From Tumidithrix helvetica (GTDB lineage: Bacteria; Cyanobacteriota; Cyanobacteriia; Pseudanabaenales; Pseudanabaenaceae): DNA of 64,000 bases. Shown one piece after another: positions 39,208 through 48,197 of this stretch (position 1 is the stretch's first letter; each line of letters opens with the position of its first letter). The translations under genes were made by a program, and so were the position numbers. The notes below the pieces were generated by a model. That model was not told the DNA's origin, ran no database searches, and saw only the letters and a program-made list of their open reading frames with translations. The stretch is from contig NZ_CBDDRA010000029.1 in the NCBI RefSeq assembly GCF_965232925.1, positions 1 to 64,000 of the forward strand, given 5' to 3'.

Positions 39208-39765
39208 ATGGTAATCACATCCGCAAAACCTACAAGCTTAGAAACGTTTCTCAATCTGCCTGAGACCAAGCCTGCTTCCGAATTTCTCAACGGACAAATC
39301 AACCAAAAGCCGATGTCCCAAGGAGAACATAGCCTATTGCAAGGAACGCTTTGCCAAACGATTAACAAAGCTACACAACCCAACAAGCTTGCGATCGCTT
39401 TCCCAGAGCTACGCTGTACTTTTGGGGGAGCTTCTATTGTTCCCGATCTATCTATATTTCGTTGGGATAGAATTCCCCGTAATGAATCAGGAAGGATTTC
39501 TAACCGCTTCGAGATTTATCCTGACTGGGCGATCGAAATTCTCTCTCCAGAACAAAGACAAAATAAGGTTTTAGCGAACTTGTTGCACTGTGCCGAACAT
39601 GGTACAAAGTTGGGCTGGCTGCTCGATCCTGAAGATGAGAATATTTTGGTTGTGTTTGGCGATCGCCACGTCCAAATTTTTCAAGGATCTAGTCAACTGC
39701 CAATACTGCCAGACCTAGAATTGGAACTAACAGTCGAACAGATTTTTAGCTGGCTTTGTTTTTAA
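39208..39765 (+). CDS. Uma2-family putative endonuclease (DUF820)
   Basis: 185 residues with a good upstream purine tract (GGAGCGAAGG). Family features are 'KPASEFLNGQINQKPMSQGE', 'ASIVPDLSIFRWD' (Asp), 'PDWAIEILSPEQRQNKV' (Glu and basic residue) and 'GTKLGWLLDPEDE'. It is a close paralogue of the gene at 9305-9868. It lies between the aminotransferase and a cluster of C-run/G-run hairpins. Function unknown. Confidence 0.87.
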   Translation: MVITSAKPTSLETFLNLPETKPASEFLNGQINQKPMSQGEHSLLQGTLCQTINKATQPNKLAIAFPELRCTFGGASIVPDLSIFRWDRIPRNESGRISNRFEIYPDWAIEILSPEQRQNKVLANLLHCAEHGTKLGWLLDPEDENILVVFGDRHVQIFQGSSQLPILPDLELELTVEQIFSWLCF

Positions 39766-39782
39766 GAGTGTGTTTGAGAAGT

Positions 39783-39880
39783 TCTTCCCCCCCTCTAACT
39801 CCCCCTTGCAAAGGGGAAGAATTTAAGTTTCCCCCCTACCCTGCGGGAAGTCGCTTCGCGGTTAATGCAAGGGGGGTACG
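39783..39880. repeat. Nested C-run/G-run hairpins after the Uma2 gene
   Basis: TTCTTCCCC (from 39783) pairs with GGGGAAGAA (39813-39821), and within it CCCCTT pairs with AAGGGG. A second hairpin has CCCCCC (39831-39836) and GGGGGG (39871-39876) around a GCGGGAAGTCGCTTCGCGG stretch. It probably ends transcription of the Uma2 gene. The remaining spacer to 40026 shows nothing else. Confidence 0.55.
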
Positions 39881-40026
39881 AAGTTAGTGCGTTTGAGGCT
39901 CTTCAAATGACCAAAAAACTGAGAAATCAGTGTTAACCTGCATTTGATGAAATTCGTGATGCGATCGCATCCTCGATTGGGTTTGGGCTTCTGGTTGACA
40001 TCTGGCAGATGGTAACGTTGACCATA

Positions 40027-41121
40027 TTAGATCGCAGCACTCTCATCAACGACCAGAGTTTTGGCTGTGGCATCGAGCGTTGCGATCGCCCCAATCGGTA
40101 AAACTGCATTCTCAGTCACATGCCCGAACATCAGGTTATAGAGCGTTGGTTTCCCTAGGTCGCCAAAGCGATCGCGGAGGACATTCTCTAAACTGATCGT
40201 TTGCCAAAAGGAAGGTTGATAGTCTTTAGGAACGCAGTCTTTAAAATGCCCCAAGGCAATCCCTGCTGCCTGCTGAAACTTTCCTGCCAACCATAGCTGC
40301 GTCAACATGCGATCGATGCGATAGGGTTCCTCCCCAATATCTTCAAGAAAAAAGATTTTCCCCCTCGTATCAGGCTCATAGGGCGTCCCTAACAGATTTG
40401 TCACCAAGGTTAAATTGCCACCCACCAGTTGCCCTGTCGCTCGCCCCCCTGCGATCGTAATCAGACGATTCTCTCTTTGAACTTCTCGACCTTGATACTT
40501 GGGTGGCTTAGCAATTTCCCCAATCCGCTGGTTGGACATGATCGCACGTCGAAAATGCTCGATCGCATAGTCCCCCACCCCCGTCAGCCCCGAAGACCCA
40601 TGAAACGTAATCAACCCCGTTTGGCGATGAATGCCCAAAAGCAAGGCAGTAATATCGCTATGTCCGACAATCACCTTAGGATTTTGCCGAATCAGGTCGT
40701 AATCTAAAAAGGGCAGCAATCGACTACAGCCATACCCACCCGAAAAAGTCACAATGCCCCGAATATCTGGGCGGCGAAACATCTCATTGATATCGCTGGC
40801 TCGGTCTCGATCTTGCCCTGCCAAATAACCGTTCTGGGCAGCAATATGGGGTGCGAGTTCCACCTTGAAACCATATTGCTCCATGGTCTCCTTGGCAATT
40901 TGAATCTCCTCTGGCTCGTAGGCATTGCTAGCAGGGGCGACCATCCCGACCCGATCGCCCGATCGCAGCATGGGTGGTTTAATAGGTATAGGTGTATCGC
41001 GATCGGGCGTAGCTGCTTGGGTACTTTGCAAGCCTTCTTGCCATGCCCCAATACCCCCTGCTGTCGCGATCGCGATAGAAATATGGTTTAAAAAACGTCG
41101 CCTTGTCAAATCCTGTTGCAT
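40027..41121 (-). CDS. LD-carboxypeptidase, S66 family, exported by Tat
   Basis: 364 residues from the ATG at 41121; a TTG three codons upstream is in frame. S66 enzymes trim the terminal D-Ala from tetrapeptides of recycled peptidoglycan or, in the MccF branch, inactivate microcin C-like compounds. The N-terminus has a twin-arginine motif 'LTRRRFLNH' followed by a hydrophobic stretch, suggesting export as a folded protein, whereas classical LdcA is cytoplasmic. The nucleophile is in 'VIVGHSDITALL' (about Ser155), the Glu in 'FLEDIGEEPYRIDRML' and the His in 'GIALGHFKDC'. Length is normal. It is a single gene. Confidence 0.92.
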   Translation of the reverse strand: MQQDLTRRRFLNHISIAIATAGGIGAWQEGLQSTQAATPDRDTPIPIKPPMLRSGDRVGMVAPASNAYEPEEIQIAKETMEQYGFKVELAPHIAAQNGYLAGQDRDRASDINEMFRRPDIRGIVTFSGGYGCSRLLPFLDYDLIRQNPKVIVGHSDITALLLGIHRQTGLITFHGSSGLTGVGDYAIEHFRRAIMSNQRIGEIAKPPKYQGREVQRENRLITIAGGRATGQLVGGNLTLVTNLLGTPYEPDTRGKIFFLEDIGEEPYRIDRMLTQLWLAGKFQQAAGIALGHFKDCVPKDYQPSFWQTISLENVLRDRFGDLGKPTLYNLMFGHVTENAVLPIGAIATLDATAKTLVVDESAAI

Positions 41122-41249
41122 TATTGGCAAATTGAGCGAATATACTTAAAAAGAAGTGAAATTTCTAGCATGAAATTTTGATTCAAGCTTACCAAATCTC
41201 CATGTGTAAGTCCTAACCCATACAAGTAAATCCTTACCTAGAAGCCCCT

Positions 41250-42038
41250 ATGAACGAGCGAGAACTTTTACAAGTGATTGAAAAGGCTGCAAATGAGATG
41301 GAGATCTCTCTGTATCTTAATGATAATCAGATTAAAGCATTACCGCCTGAAATTGGGAAAGTTCACGGACTAACATGGTTGTATCTTAGTGAAAATGAAC
41401 TTTCTGACCTACCCGACGAAATTGGGCTGCTGGAAAAGCTGATGTGGTTGCACTTGAGTGAAAATCGCTTAACCAAATTGCCGATCGCCTTGACCCAAAT
41501 TGCCTGTCTTACCGTACTCATGTTGGGAGCCAATCAAATCACATCGATCCCCTCTGCAATTGGCAATTTCAAGAAGCTGACGCGACTCGATCTTAATGAA
41601 AATCTCCTGAAATCCTTACCCCCTGAAATCGGTAAATTAGAGAGGTTGAAATGGTTCGATCTTTGTGACAATCAACTCACTGCAATCCCCTCCGAAATTG
41701 GCAACCTCAGGAAATTAGTAGAATTAGATTTAAGAAACAATCAACTTACTTCATTGCCATCAGAAATTGGGAATCTCACAGGTCTAACCGAACTCTATTT
41801 GGGGGACAATCAGCTTACTTCATTGCCATCAGAAATTGGCAATCTTACAAGTTTAACGGAATTAGATTTAGCAAACAATCAACTGACAGCACTTCCGCCT
41901 GAAATTGGTAAGCTCACCAGTTTAACTAGATTGGAAATTGGCGGAAATCCCTTGACCAATGTGCCTGTGGAAATTCGCGATCGGGGTGTAAAAGCAATCC
42001 TCAAGCACCTTCAGTCGCAACTCGTCGAGAATCATTGA
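41250..42038 (+). CDS. Leucine-rich repeat protein
   Basis: 262 residues. After a 17-residue helical start come about nine 23-residue repeats of the form LxxLxLxxNxLxxLPxEIGxL, filling residues 20-245. There is no signal peptide, kinase or GTPase domain, so it is a free-standing LRR protein, presumably a protein-binding module. The last repeats are very similar at DNA level (41740-41880, about 69-base units), suggesting recent duplication. It lies 52 bases before ycf46 on the same strand and could be read into it. Confidence 0.92.
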   Translation: MNERELLQVIEKAANEMEISLYLNDNQIKALPPEIGKVHGLTWLYLSENELSDLPDEIGLLEKLMWLHLSENRLTKLPIALTQIACLTVLMLGANQITSIPSAIGNFKKLTRLDLNENLLKSLPPEIGKLERLKWFDLCDNQLTAIPSEIGNLRKLVELDLRNNQLTSLPSEIGNLTGLTELYLGDNQLTSLPSEIGNLTSLTELDLANNQLTALPPEIGKLTSLTRLEIGGNPLTNVPVEIRDRGVKAILKHLQSQLVENH

Positions 42039-42090
42039 ATTCGCTTGGCATTGAGGTAGAGTTCGATTTAGCACTCAACAGTCCGAATCT

Positions 42091-43701
42091 ATGCGTCCAA
42101 CAGATATTCATACGAAATTGATCGACCAAATCGATCTGGCGATTCGGGCTAAATTTCCCTTACTGTATATTGTGGCAGCGGAAGAGGAGCCAATCGAAGA
42201 AGTTTTACAACAGGTTGCCTTACAAGCTACGCCAAAACGCAAACTCCTCTACTGGGATATCGTGCGAGGTTGGAGCGATAATGGTGCTGATAAGGGTTCG
42301 ATCATGGCAGCCCTAATGCGCGTGGGTAGACTAGACAACCCTGGTGCAAAAGATCAAGACAATGCAATCTTTGTCCTACGCGATCTTCATGCCATTCTCG
42401 GCAATCCCGGTCACGAGCGAAATCTTCCTGTGATTAGAGAGTTAAAAAATCTGGCACGCGATTTAAAAAGCGATCGCCGCATGCTCATTCTCACCAGCTA
42501 TACCCTAGAGATTCCACCAGAGTTAATGGAAGAAGTTACGGTAATTGACTTCCCATTACCGACGATCAAAGAGATTGCTACATTAATCAAGCAAAAGGTC
42601 GCACCCGATAAGTTAAAAATTTCAGGGCTAGCATGGGAACAGATGGTCAAAGCCTGTCAAGGGCTGAGTCGCATTAGGGTACAGCGGGTTTTGGCAAAAG
42701 CGATCGCGGCAAAAGAGCAGGTTGACGAATCAGATATCGATGCGATCCTGGCAGAAAAGCAGCAGGCAATCCGTCAGACAGGCATTTTAGAATTTTTTAC
42801 GGGTTCGGAATCGCTCAAAAATGTGGGGGGATTAGAGAACCTCAAGCAATGGGTGAGAATTCGACGCGATGCCTTTACGGAAGAGGCAAAGAACTATGGC
42901 ATTCCCACGCCCAAGGGGGTTTTGTTAGTGGGAATTCAAGGGACGGGTAAGTCACTTTCTGCCAAAACAATTGCAAACGAATGGCGACTGCCACTGCTGC
43001 GACTGGATGCGGGACGGCTGTTTGGTGGGATTGTCGGTGAAAGCGAAAGTCGCGTGCGTCAGATGATTCACCTCTCGGAAGCCAGTGCCCCCTGTGTGCT
43101 GTGGATCGATGAAATCGACAAGGCTTTTGGCAATCTCGCCAGTGGCGCTGATGGGGATTCGGGCACAAGTCGGCGAGTATTTGGTTCGCTGATCACTTGG
43201 ATGCAAGAAAAAACTGCTCCCGTGTTTATGGTCGCAACTGCGAACAACGTCCAGATTTTACCTGCGGAACTCCTGCGTAAAGGTAGATTTGATGAAATCT
43301 TCTTTTTGAATTTACCAACAGAAGTAGAGCGGCGGGAAATTTTTAAAGTCCACCTGCAAAAGTTGCGTCCTAGCAAAATGAGAGACTTCGATCTAACAAT
43401 TTTGGCACGTCAATCTCGGAATTTCAGCGGGGCTGAAATCGAACAGGTGATTATTGATGGCATTCATCGTGCCTTTGGGCGCGGCAGTACGGGCAAGCGC
43501 GAAGATTTTACTACGGAGGATATTTTGCGGGCGATCGAAGAGACGGTTCCACTGGCAGCGATCGCCCGCGATCAGATCGAGGCACTGAAATACTGGGCAG
43601 CCGAAGCAGGCGCAAGAACGGCTTCTAACGATGCTGGGCTTTTGGAGGAATTGCGAAGATTTGCTACTGAGAGGGGCATCGATCCAACCGATCCAGTATA
43701 G
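42091..43701 (+). CDS. ycf46: AAA+ ATPase, Ycf46 type
   Basis: 536 residues. The N-terminal half (about 1-240) is an inactive-looking ATPase-like domain. The C-terminal AAA+ domain has Walker A 'LLVGIQGTGKSLSAKTIA', Walker B 'APCVLWIDEIDKAF', sensor 'VFMVATANNVQILPAELL' and the arginine finger region 'RKGRFDEIFF'. Ycf46 proteins are conserved in cyanobacteria and red-algal plastids, and some are linked to CO2 response and photosynthetic regulation. The precise substrate is unknown. ycf35 follows 49 bases downstream on the same strand, so the two plastid-type genes probably form an operon. Confidence 0.95.
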   Translation: MRPTDIHTKLIDQIDLAIRAKFPLLYIVAAEEEPIEEVLQQVALQATPKRKLLYWDIVRGWSDNGADKGSIMAALMRVGRLDNPGAKDQDNAIFVLRDLHAILGNPGHERNLPVIRELKNLARDLKSDRRMLILTSYTLEIPPELMEEVTVIDFPLPTIKEIATLIKQKVAPDKLKISGLAWEQMVKACQGLSRIRVQRVLAKAIAAKEQVDESDIDAILAEKQQAIRQTGILEFFTGSESLKNVGGLENLKQWVRIRRDAFTEEAKNYGIPTPKGVLLVGIQGTGKSLSAKTIANEWRLPLLRLDAGRLFGGIVGESESRVRQMIHLSEASAPCVLWIDEIDKAFGNLASGADGDSGTSRRVFGSLITWMQEKTAPVFMVATANNVQILPAELLRKGRFDEIFFLNLPTEVERREIFKVHLQKLRPSKMRDFDLTILARQSRNFSGAEIEQVIIDGIHRAFGRGSTGKREDFTTEDILRAIEETVPLAAIARDQIEALKYWAAEAGARTASNDAGLLEELRRFATERGIDPTDPV

Positions 43702-43750
43702 AAATTGAAAATCAAGGGTAAAATTAAAATAGTTAATGGAGCCTACTGCC

Positions 43751-44125
43751 ATGTCCCACTTCACAACCATCAAAGTCCAAATTAAAGACGGTCAGATTTT
43801 GCAACAAACCTTGCAAGAGTTGGGCTTTCCTGTCGAAAAAGATACAATGGTGCGAGGCTATGCAGGCGGTAAAACCCATGCAGAGTATGTAGTTCGTCAA
43901 ATTAATGGCTACGATCTGGGTTTTCGTCTTCAAGGAGATAGCTATGAGTTGGTTGCCGATTTTTGGGGTGCAAATATTAACGCTGAGTCCTTTGTAAATG
44001 TCGTAAGCCAGAGATATGCCCACAAATCTTTGCTGGCGACAGTTCAAGCACAAGGCTTTACCATTGAGGAGCAATCAACGCTTGCAGATGGCACGGTGCG
44101 TGTAGTTGTAGGACGCTGGTCTTAA
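43751..44125 (+). CDS. ycf35: Ycf35 family protein (DUF1257)
   Basis: 124 residues from the ATG at 43751, whose MSHFTTIKVQIKD opening is the family's conserved start; an upstream in-frame ATG at 43736 is less likely. Small soluble proteins of this family are found in nearly all cyanobacteria and in red-algal plastids, with no known function. Conserved parts are 'GYAGGKTHAEYVVRQINGYD' and 'LVADFWGA'. It lies immediately after ycf46, which suggests a shared process. Confidence 0.95.
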   Translation: MSHFTTIKVQIKDGQILQQTLQELGFPVEKDTMVRGYAGGKTHAEYVVRQINGYDLGFRLQGDSYELVADFWGANINAESFVNVVSQRYAHKSLLATVQAQGFTIEEQSTLADGTVRVVVGRWS

Positions 44126-44186
44126 AGACATGCAAATTATCAGTATTGGTGAGAAGTTTGATGCCTATGGTGTCAATAAACAGATC

Positions 44187-45278
44187 TTAAGTTAAGCGTT
44201 GATAGCGCATACCTGGAACCTGAGCGATCGCACCCAAGAGTTCCATTTGCAATAATGCGCCAGATACTTCTCCTGACGGTAGATTTACCTGTTCGATAAT
44301 GCGATCGAAACTCACAGCTTCATCAAAGCCGATCGCTTCCAAAATCTTTTGTTGCGTTGGATCTAATAGAGCCAGTTGAACGGGTTCAATACCAGAATCT
44401 AACTGGGGTAACATGCCCAAAGCTGCTAAAAGCTCATCAATGCCGAGAATAATCTGTGCTCCTTTATCGATCAAGTTCAGGCATCCCTTGGCTTGCTCTA
44501 CATCGAGAGAACCAGGCAGTGCGAAGACCTCGCGATTATAGTCATTGGCTTGATGCGCCGTAATTAATGCACCCGATCGCTCTGGGGCTTCGATCACAAT
44601 CGTGGCGCGACACAGTCCAGCAATGATGCGATTGCGCTTTGGGAAATGCGCGCGATCGGGCGGCGTCCCTTGAGGATACTCGCTTAAGACCAAACCTGTC
44701 TCAAGAATTTTTTGATAAAGCGATTGGTTTCGAGGTGGATAGACCCGATCTACACCCGTACCTACGACAGCGATCGTCTGCCCTTGGACGCCTAGGCATC
44801 CCAGATGGGCCTCTGCATCCACCCCATCAGCCAGTCCAGAAACAACTGTAAAACCCCGTTCGGCAAGAGCTTGAGCGATCTTTTTCGTCCAACGTCTTCC
44901 ATAGCCTGTGGGAGAACGAGTTCCGACGATTCCCACGGTATAGCGTTCTGACCAAGACTTTAAATTACCGCGATAGTACAAAATGGGGGGTGGGTCGGGA
45001 ATTTCCCAGAGTAGTTTGGGATATTCTGGATCGGCGGGCGTCCAAAAGTCAGGGTTTTTGCTTAGGTATTCTGTTAGCAATTGTTGGGGGTCGAGGCTGA
45101 GGCGATCGCGCTGAATCGCTTCACAGACCTGTTTCCCTAAGCCTTCGATCTCCGCTAGTTCCTCAATCGGGGCTTTCCATGCTGCCTCTAAGGAGCCGAA
45201 ACCCAAATAGATGCGCTTCAGTAAAACTGAACCAATTCCGTAAATGGTTGACCAGGCTAACCAGTATGCTCGTTCCAT
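44187..45278 (-). CDS. dprA: DNA-processing protein A
   Basis: 363 residues. DprA loads RecA on incoming single-stranded DNA during natural transformation. The N-terminal SAM-like helical domain ('IYGIGSVLLKRIYLGFGS') is followed by the Rossmann-type domain ('VGIVGTRSPTGYGRRWTKKI', 'VVSGLADGVDAEAHLGCL', 'FPKRNRIIAGLCRATIVIEA', 'REVFALPGSLDVEQAKGCLN') and a C-terminal winged-helix (about 305-363). All key blocks are intact. The start codon overlaps the stop of the adenylate kinase gene (TAATG), so the pair is translationally coupled. Its presence implies that uptake or recombination of foreign DNA is possible. Confidence 0.97.
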   Translation of the reverse strand: MERAYWLAWSTIYGIGSVLLKRIYLGFGSLEAAWKAPIEELAEIEGLGKQVCEAIQRDRLSLDPQQLLTEYLSKNPDFWTPADPEYPKLLWEIPDPPPILYYRGNLKSWSERYTVGIVGTRSPTGYGRRWTKKIAQALAERGFTVVSGLADGVDAEAHLGCLGVQGQTIAVVGTGVDRVYPPRNQSLYQKILETGLVLSEYPQGTPPDRAHFPKRNRIIAGLCRATIVIEAPERSGALITAHQANDYNREVFALPGSLDVEQAKGCLNLIDKGAQIILGIDELLAALGMLPQLDSGIEPVQLALLDPTQQKILEAIGFDEAVSFDRIIEQVNLPSGEVSGALLQMELLGAIAQVPGMRYQRLT

Positions 45279-45832
45279 TAACCTGCTAACTTTTGCTGGA
45301 TTTTTGCTGTGATACTAGCTGGCTCTAAACTGCCATCGATCGTCACCAATTTCTTTTTGTGTTCGTAATAGTCCAAAATCGGTGTGGTTCGCTCTTGAAA
45401 TAGTTGCAGACGTTTATGAATTAATTCGGGAGTGTCATCGTAATCGCCTCTAGCCAGCGATCGCTGCATCAGGATGTCTTCAGAGACTTTCAAGTAAATG
45501 GCAAGATCGAGAGGCTGATTTAGTTCTTCTAATAAAAAATCGAGTTCCTCTGCCTGAAAAGCCGTGCGAGGATATCCTTCAATTGCCCAACAACGCTCAA
45601 AATTGGGATGAGTAAGGATTGTCCTCAGTAAACTAATCATCAACTCATCGGGTACTAGCTCTCCAGATTCGACATAGCGACGGACTTCATCACCTAACTC
45701 CAAACCAAACTCGATCGCGCTCCGCAGCATCTCACCGGAGGAGATCGCAGGCATCTTTAAAATTTCAGAAAGCTGATGTGCTTGTGTGGTCTTGCCTGAA
45801 CCCGCTGCACCTAAAAAAATTAATCTAGTCAT
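45278..45832 (-). CDS. adk: Adenylate kinase, short-LID type
   Basis: 184 residues. It catalyses ATP + AMP to 2 ADP. The P-loop is 'FLGAAGSGKTTQAHQL', the AMP site includes 'ISSGEMLRSAIEFG' and 'WAIEGYPRTAFQAEELDF', and the lid is a short 'ARGDYDDTPELIHKRL' instead of the 25-residue insert of long enzymes. Short adenylate kinases are usual in cyanobacteria, often as a second copy besides the one in the ribosomal-protein operon, which is not in this window. It is coupled to dprA by a one-base overlap. Confidence 0.93.
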   Translation of the reverse strand: MTRLIFLGAAGSGKTTQAHQLSEILKMPAISSGEMLRSAIEFGLELGDEVRRYVESGELVPDELMISLLRTILTHPNFERCWAIEGYPRTAFQAEELDFLLEELNQPLDLAIYLKVSEDILMQRSLARGDYDDTPELIHKRLQLFQERTTPILDYYEHKKKLVTIDGSLEPASITAKIQQKLAG

Positions 45833-45904
45833 GTTAGGACTTTGTATCCGTACTATCAGGATTTGTATCTACATTTCACCTTATCTTGTTTATCTTTGCA
45901 TAAT

Positions 45905-46777
45905 TTATCCTTTTAAGGTAGTGGGATTCACCGCCGCGAAAAGGGCAGAATAATCAGCGTCTGCCAAACCGAGGGCGATCGCTTGTTCTAAGATCTGACG
46001 AACGCCATCAAGGCTCTGACTCTGTAAGCCGAGGGTTTCCGCTTCCGACAGAAATAGCTTGGTATCTTTTAGCAAATGCTTGGTGGGAAAGTTGGGGTTG
46101 TCGTAGTTCCCTTCGAGCATTCGCGACAGCTTTTTATCGAATGTGGGGGCATAGAGCGCACTCGTTCGCAAAATTTGCATGAAGGCTTCTGTATCTACAC
46201 CATAACGTTCGACTAAGCCTAAACTCAGGGAAAAAGCGGTTGTTAGCGAAGCAATCAGTTGATTGAGCGCGAGTTTCAATGCGGCTGCCATACCAACCGT
46301 TCCAATGTAGCGAGGCTCAGAACCAAGATGCTGTAATAGCCCCTGCCATTGTTGAAATTGTTGGGGCGTAGAACCAACCATCACGATTAGATTTCCCGCC
46401 TTTGCTTCGGGGATACTTCCCAATACGGGGGCTTCCAGATACTCTGCTGAGGCAGCAAGGATGCGATCGCTGATATCTCGACTTTGCGTCGGAGAAATCG
46501 TACTCATGGAAATCACGGTGCGACCTGCAAGTTGAGCTTGACTAGCCTCAGAGAGCAGGACTTCAGAAATTGCGATCGCGTCTGAAAGCATGAGAATAAT
46601 GCAGTCGGAAGTTCGGATTAATTCTACGGGAGAATTTGCGATCGCTGCCCCTGCCTTTGCTAGAGATTCTACTTTCGATGGTGTACGATTGTAGACTGTA
46701 ACAGCTAAATTTGCTGCTAGCAACCTTTGAGCCATGGGCTCACCCATCAGTCCAGTTCCCAAAAATCCAATTTTCAC
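45905..46777 (-). CDS. Beta-hydroxyacid dehydrogenase (3-hydroxyisobutyrate dehydrogenase-like)
   Basis: 290 residues. The N-terminal Rossmann fold begins 'GFLGTGLMGEPMAQRLL', with 'VYNRTPSK' favouring NADP. The substrate-binding block 'VISMSTISPTQSRDI' and 'EAPVLGSIPEAKAGNL' and the catalytic lysine in 'AAALKLALNQL' are present. The family includes glyoxylate/succinic semialdehyde reductases, which many cyanobacterial and plant members are; that would suit photorespiration or the TCA bypass. It is divergent from menH by 98 bases. Confidence 0.92.
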   Translation of the reverse strand: MKIGFLGTGLMGEPMAQRLLAANLAVTVYNRTPSKVESLAKAGAAIANSPVELIRTSDCIILMLSDAIAISEVLLSEASQAQLAGRTVISMSTISPTQSRDISDRILAASAEYLEAPVLGSIPEAKAGNLIVMVGSTPQQFQQWQGLLQHLGSEPRYIGTVGMAAALKLALNQLIASLTTAFSLSLGLVERYGVDTEAFMQILRTSALYAPTFDKKLSRMLEGNYDNPNFPTKHLLKDTKLFLSEAETLGLQSQSLDGVRQILEQAIALGLADADYSALFAAVNPTTLKG

Positions 46778-46875
46778 AACGATCTAAGTTTGAGGGTTGA
46801 CATGTCATCTGACCTACCTAAATTAACACCTCTTACCGTTTTTACCAATAGTTCAGATAGCACTAACGAATCACT

Positions 46876-47709
46876 ATGGAACGATCGCTCGAAGTCACCA
46901 ATTATACTTTCCATTATTATTCGGTAGGAAATTCGAGTCATCCAGCAATTTTGTTTTTGCATGGATTTATGGGCGATCGCTACGAGTTTAAGGAAGTAAT
47001 CGCCAGCTTATGCGATCGCTTCTATTGCCTAGCGATCGATCTGCCGGGACATGGAGAAACCCAGGTCACTGGTGGCGATCGGAATTTTGCAATGATGCAC
47101 ACTGCAAATGGAATCGTTCAGCTTTTAGAAGCGTTAAATATTAGGCAATGCTTTTTGGTGGGCTATTCTATGGGAGGGCGTTTGGCTCTCTACCTCACAC
47201 TTTACTTTCCACAATATTTTCGTAAAGTTGTTTTAGAATCAGCCTCTCCTGGGCTCAAAACGGAGGTGGAGAGAATCGAGCGTTTGCAAAGCGATCGGAA
47301 GTTGGCAAGGGAATTGGAAACTGGCGATCTGTTCTCCTTTTTAGTCAGATGGTACAACCAACCGCTATTTGCCTCCACGAAAGCACATCCAGATTTTGAA
47401 CGAATGCTGGCAAAGCGATTGCAAAACTCCCCAACCAATTTAGCAAAATCTCTGTACAGTCTCAGTACTGGGCAGCAGCCATCTCTATGGGAAAAGTTAC
47501 AAGAAAATAGCGTTCCATTGCTTTTGTTAGCGGGTGGATTAGATCGGAAATTTGTGTCATTAAATACTGAAATGACATGTGTGTCTGGCAATAAACGCCC
47601 TAACAAGAATTCGATGCAGTTGGAAATTATTCCTAACTGCGGTCATAATATTCATTTTGAGAACTCAGACATATTTGCACAACGAGTTGCTGGTTTCCTA
47701 TTGAGTTAG
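46876..47709 (+). CDS. menH: 2-succinyl-6-hydroxy-2,4-cyclohexadiene-1-carboxylate synthase
   Basis: 277 residues, alpha/beta-hydrolase fold. In cyanobacteria this enzyme serves phylloquinone synthesis, removing pyruvate from the SEPHCHC intermediate. The catalytic triad is visible: Ser98 in 'FLVGYSMGGRLAL', Asp in 'LLLAGGLDRKF' and His in 'PNCGHNIHFE'. 'FLHGFMGDRYEF' forms the oxyanion region, and 'LESASPGLKTEVER' after strand 6 is a MenH hallmark. Other men genes are not in the window. The next gene lies 56 bases downstream on the same strand. Confidence 0.9.
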   Translation: MERSLEVTNYTFHYYSVGNSSHPAILFLHGFMGDRYEFKEVIASLCDRFYCLAIDLPGHGETQVTGGDRNFAMMHTANGIVQLLEALNIRQCFLVGYSMGGRLALYLTLYFPQYFRKVVLESASPGLKTEVERIERLQSDRKLARELETGDLFSFLVRWYNQPLFASTKAHPDFERMLAKRLQNSPTNLAKSLYSLSTGQQPSLWEKLQENSVPLLLLAGGLDRKFVSLNTEMTCVSGNKRPNKNSMQLEIIPNCGHNIHFENSDIFAQRVAGFLLS

Positions 47710-47765
47710 GATTGCTATGCTAAGATCTCGATTATGAATCACTATTCACTCTTCGTTAAGTATTA

Positions 47766-48194
47766 ATGTCGATTGTTACTTGGATTATACTAGGCATTTC
47801 TTCTAGTATTGTTTTTCTCTTTCTTCTTCCAATTTTAAGTGGTTGGGGACGAATGCTTAAAAAGTATCGAACCACTCAAGATCCTTCCTCAAACATTTCT
47901 CGGATGAATCATGGAAGAATTGGTTGGGTTAGCTTTAAAGGTACGCTTAATATTGGCACGAGTCCACAGGGGCTGTACCTCAGTAAGTTCTTTCCTTTTA
48001 GCCCGTTCTTACCTCCTTTGTTAATTCCTTGGTCAGAAGTGATTCGCGTCAAGAAAAAGGATGGGTTCCTGGGGAATTTCTATTATTTGAGCATCAACAC
48101 AAAACCAATAACGGTTATGCGCCTGCCACAAACTCCTTTAGCCTCGGTTTCCACTTTACTTGAGGCTAAAGTAGGAAACGACTTCACAAACTAA
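47766..48194 (+). CDS. Single-pass membrane protein of unknown function
   Basis: 142 residues. An N-terminal hydrophobic stretch (about 4-25, 'IVTWIILGISSSIVFLFLLP') should anchor it. The rest is a soluble, beta-rich-looking domain with 'YRTTQDPSSNISRMNHGRIG' and 'LIPWSEVIRVKKKDGFLGNF', reminiscent of small PH-like modules, though this is only an impression. It may be co-transcribed with menH and ends three bases before the convergent tldD-type gene. Confidence 0.65.
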   Translation: MSIVTWIILGISSSIVFLFLLPILSGWGRMLKKYRTTQDPSSNISRMNHGRIGWVSFKGTLNIGTSPQGLYLSKFFPFSPFLPPLLIPWSEVIRVKKKDGFLGNFYYLSINTKPITVMRLPQTPLASVSTLLEAKVGNDFTN

Positions 48195-48197
48195 GTG

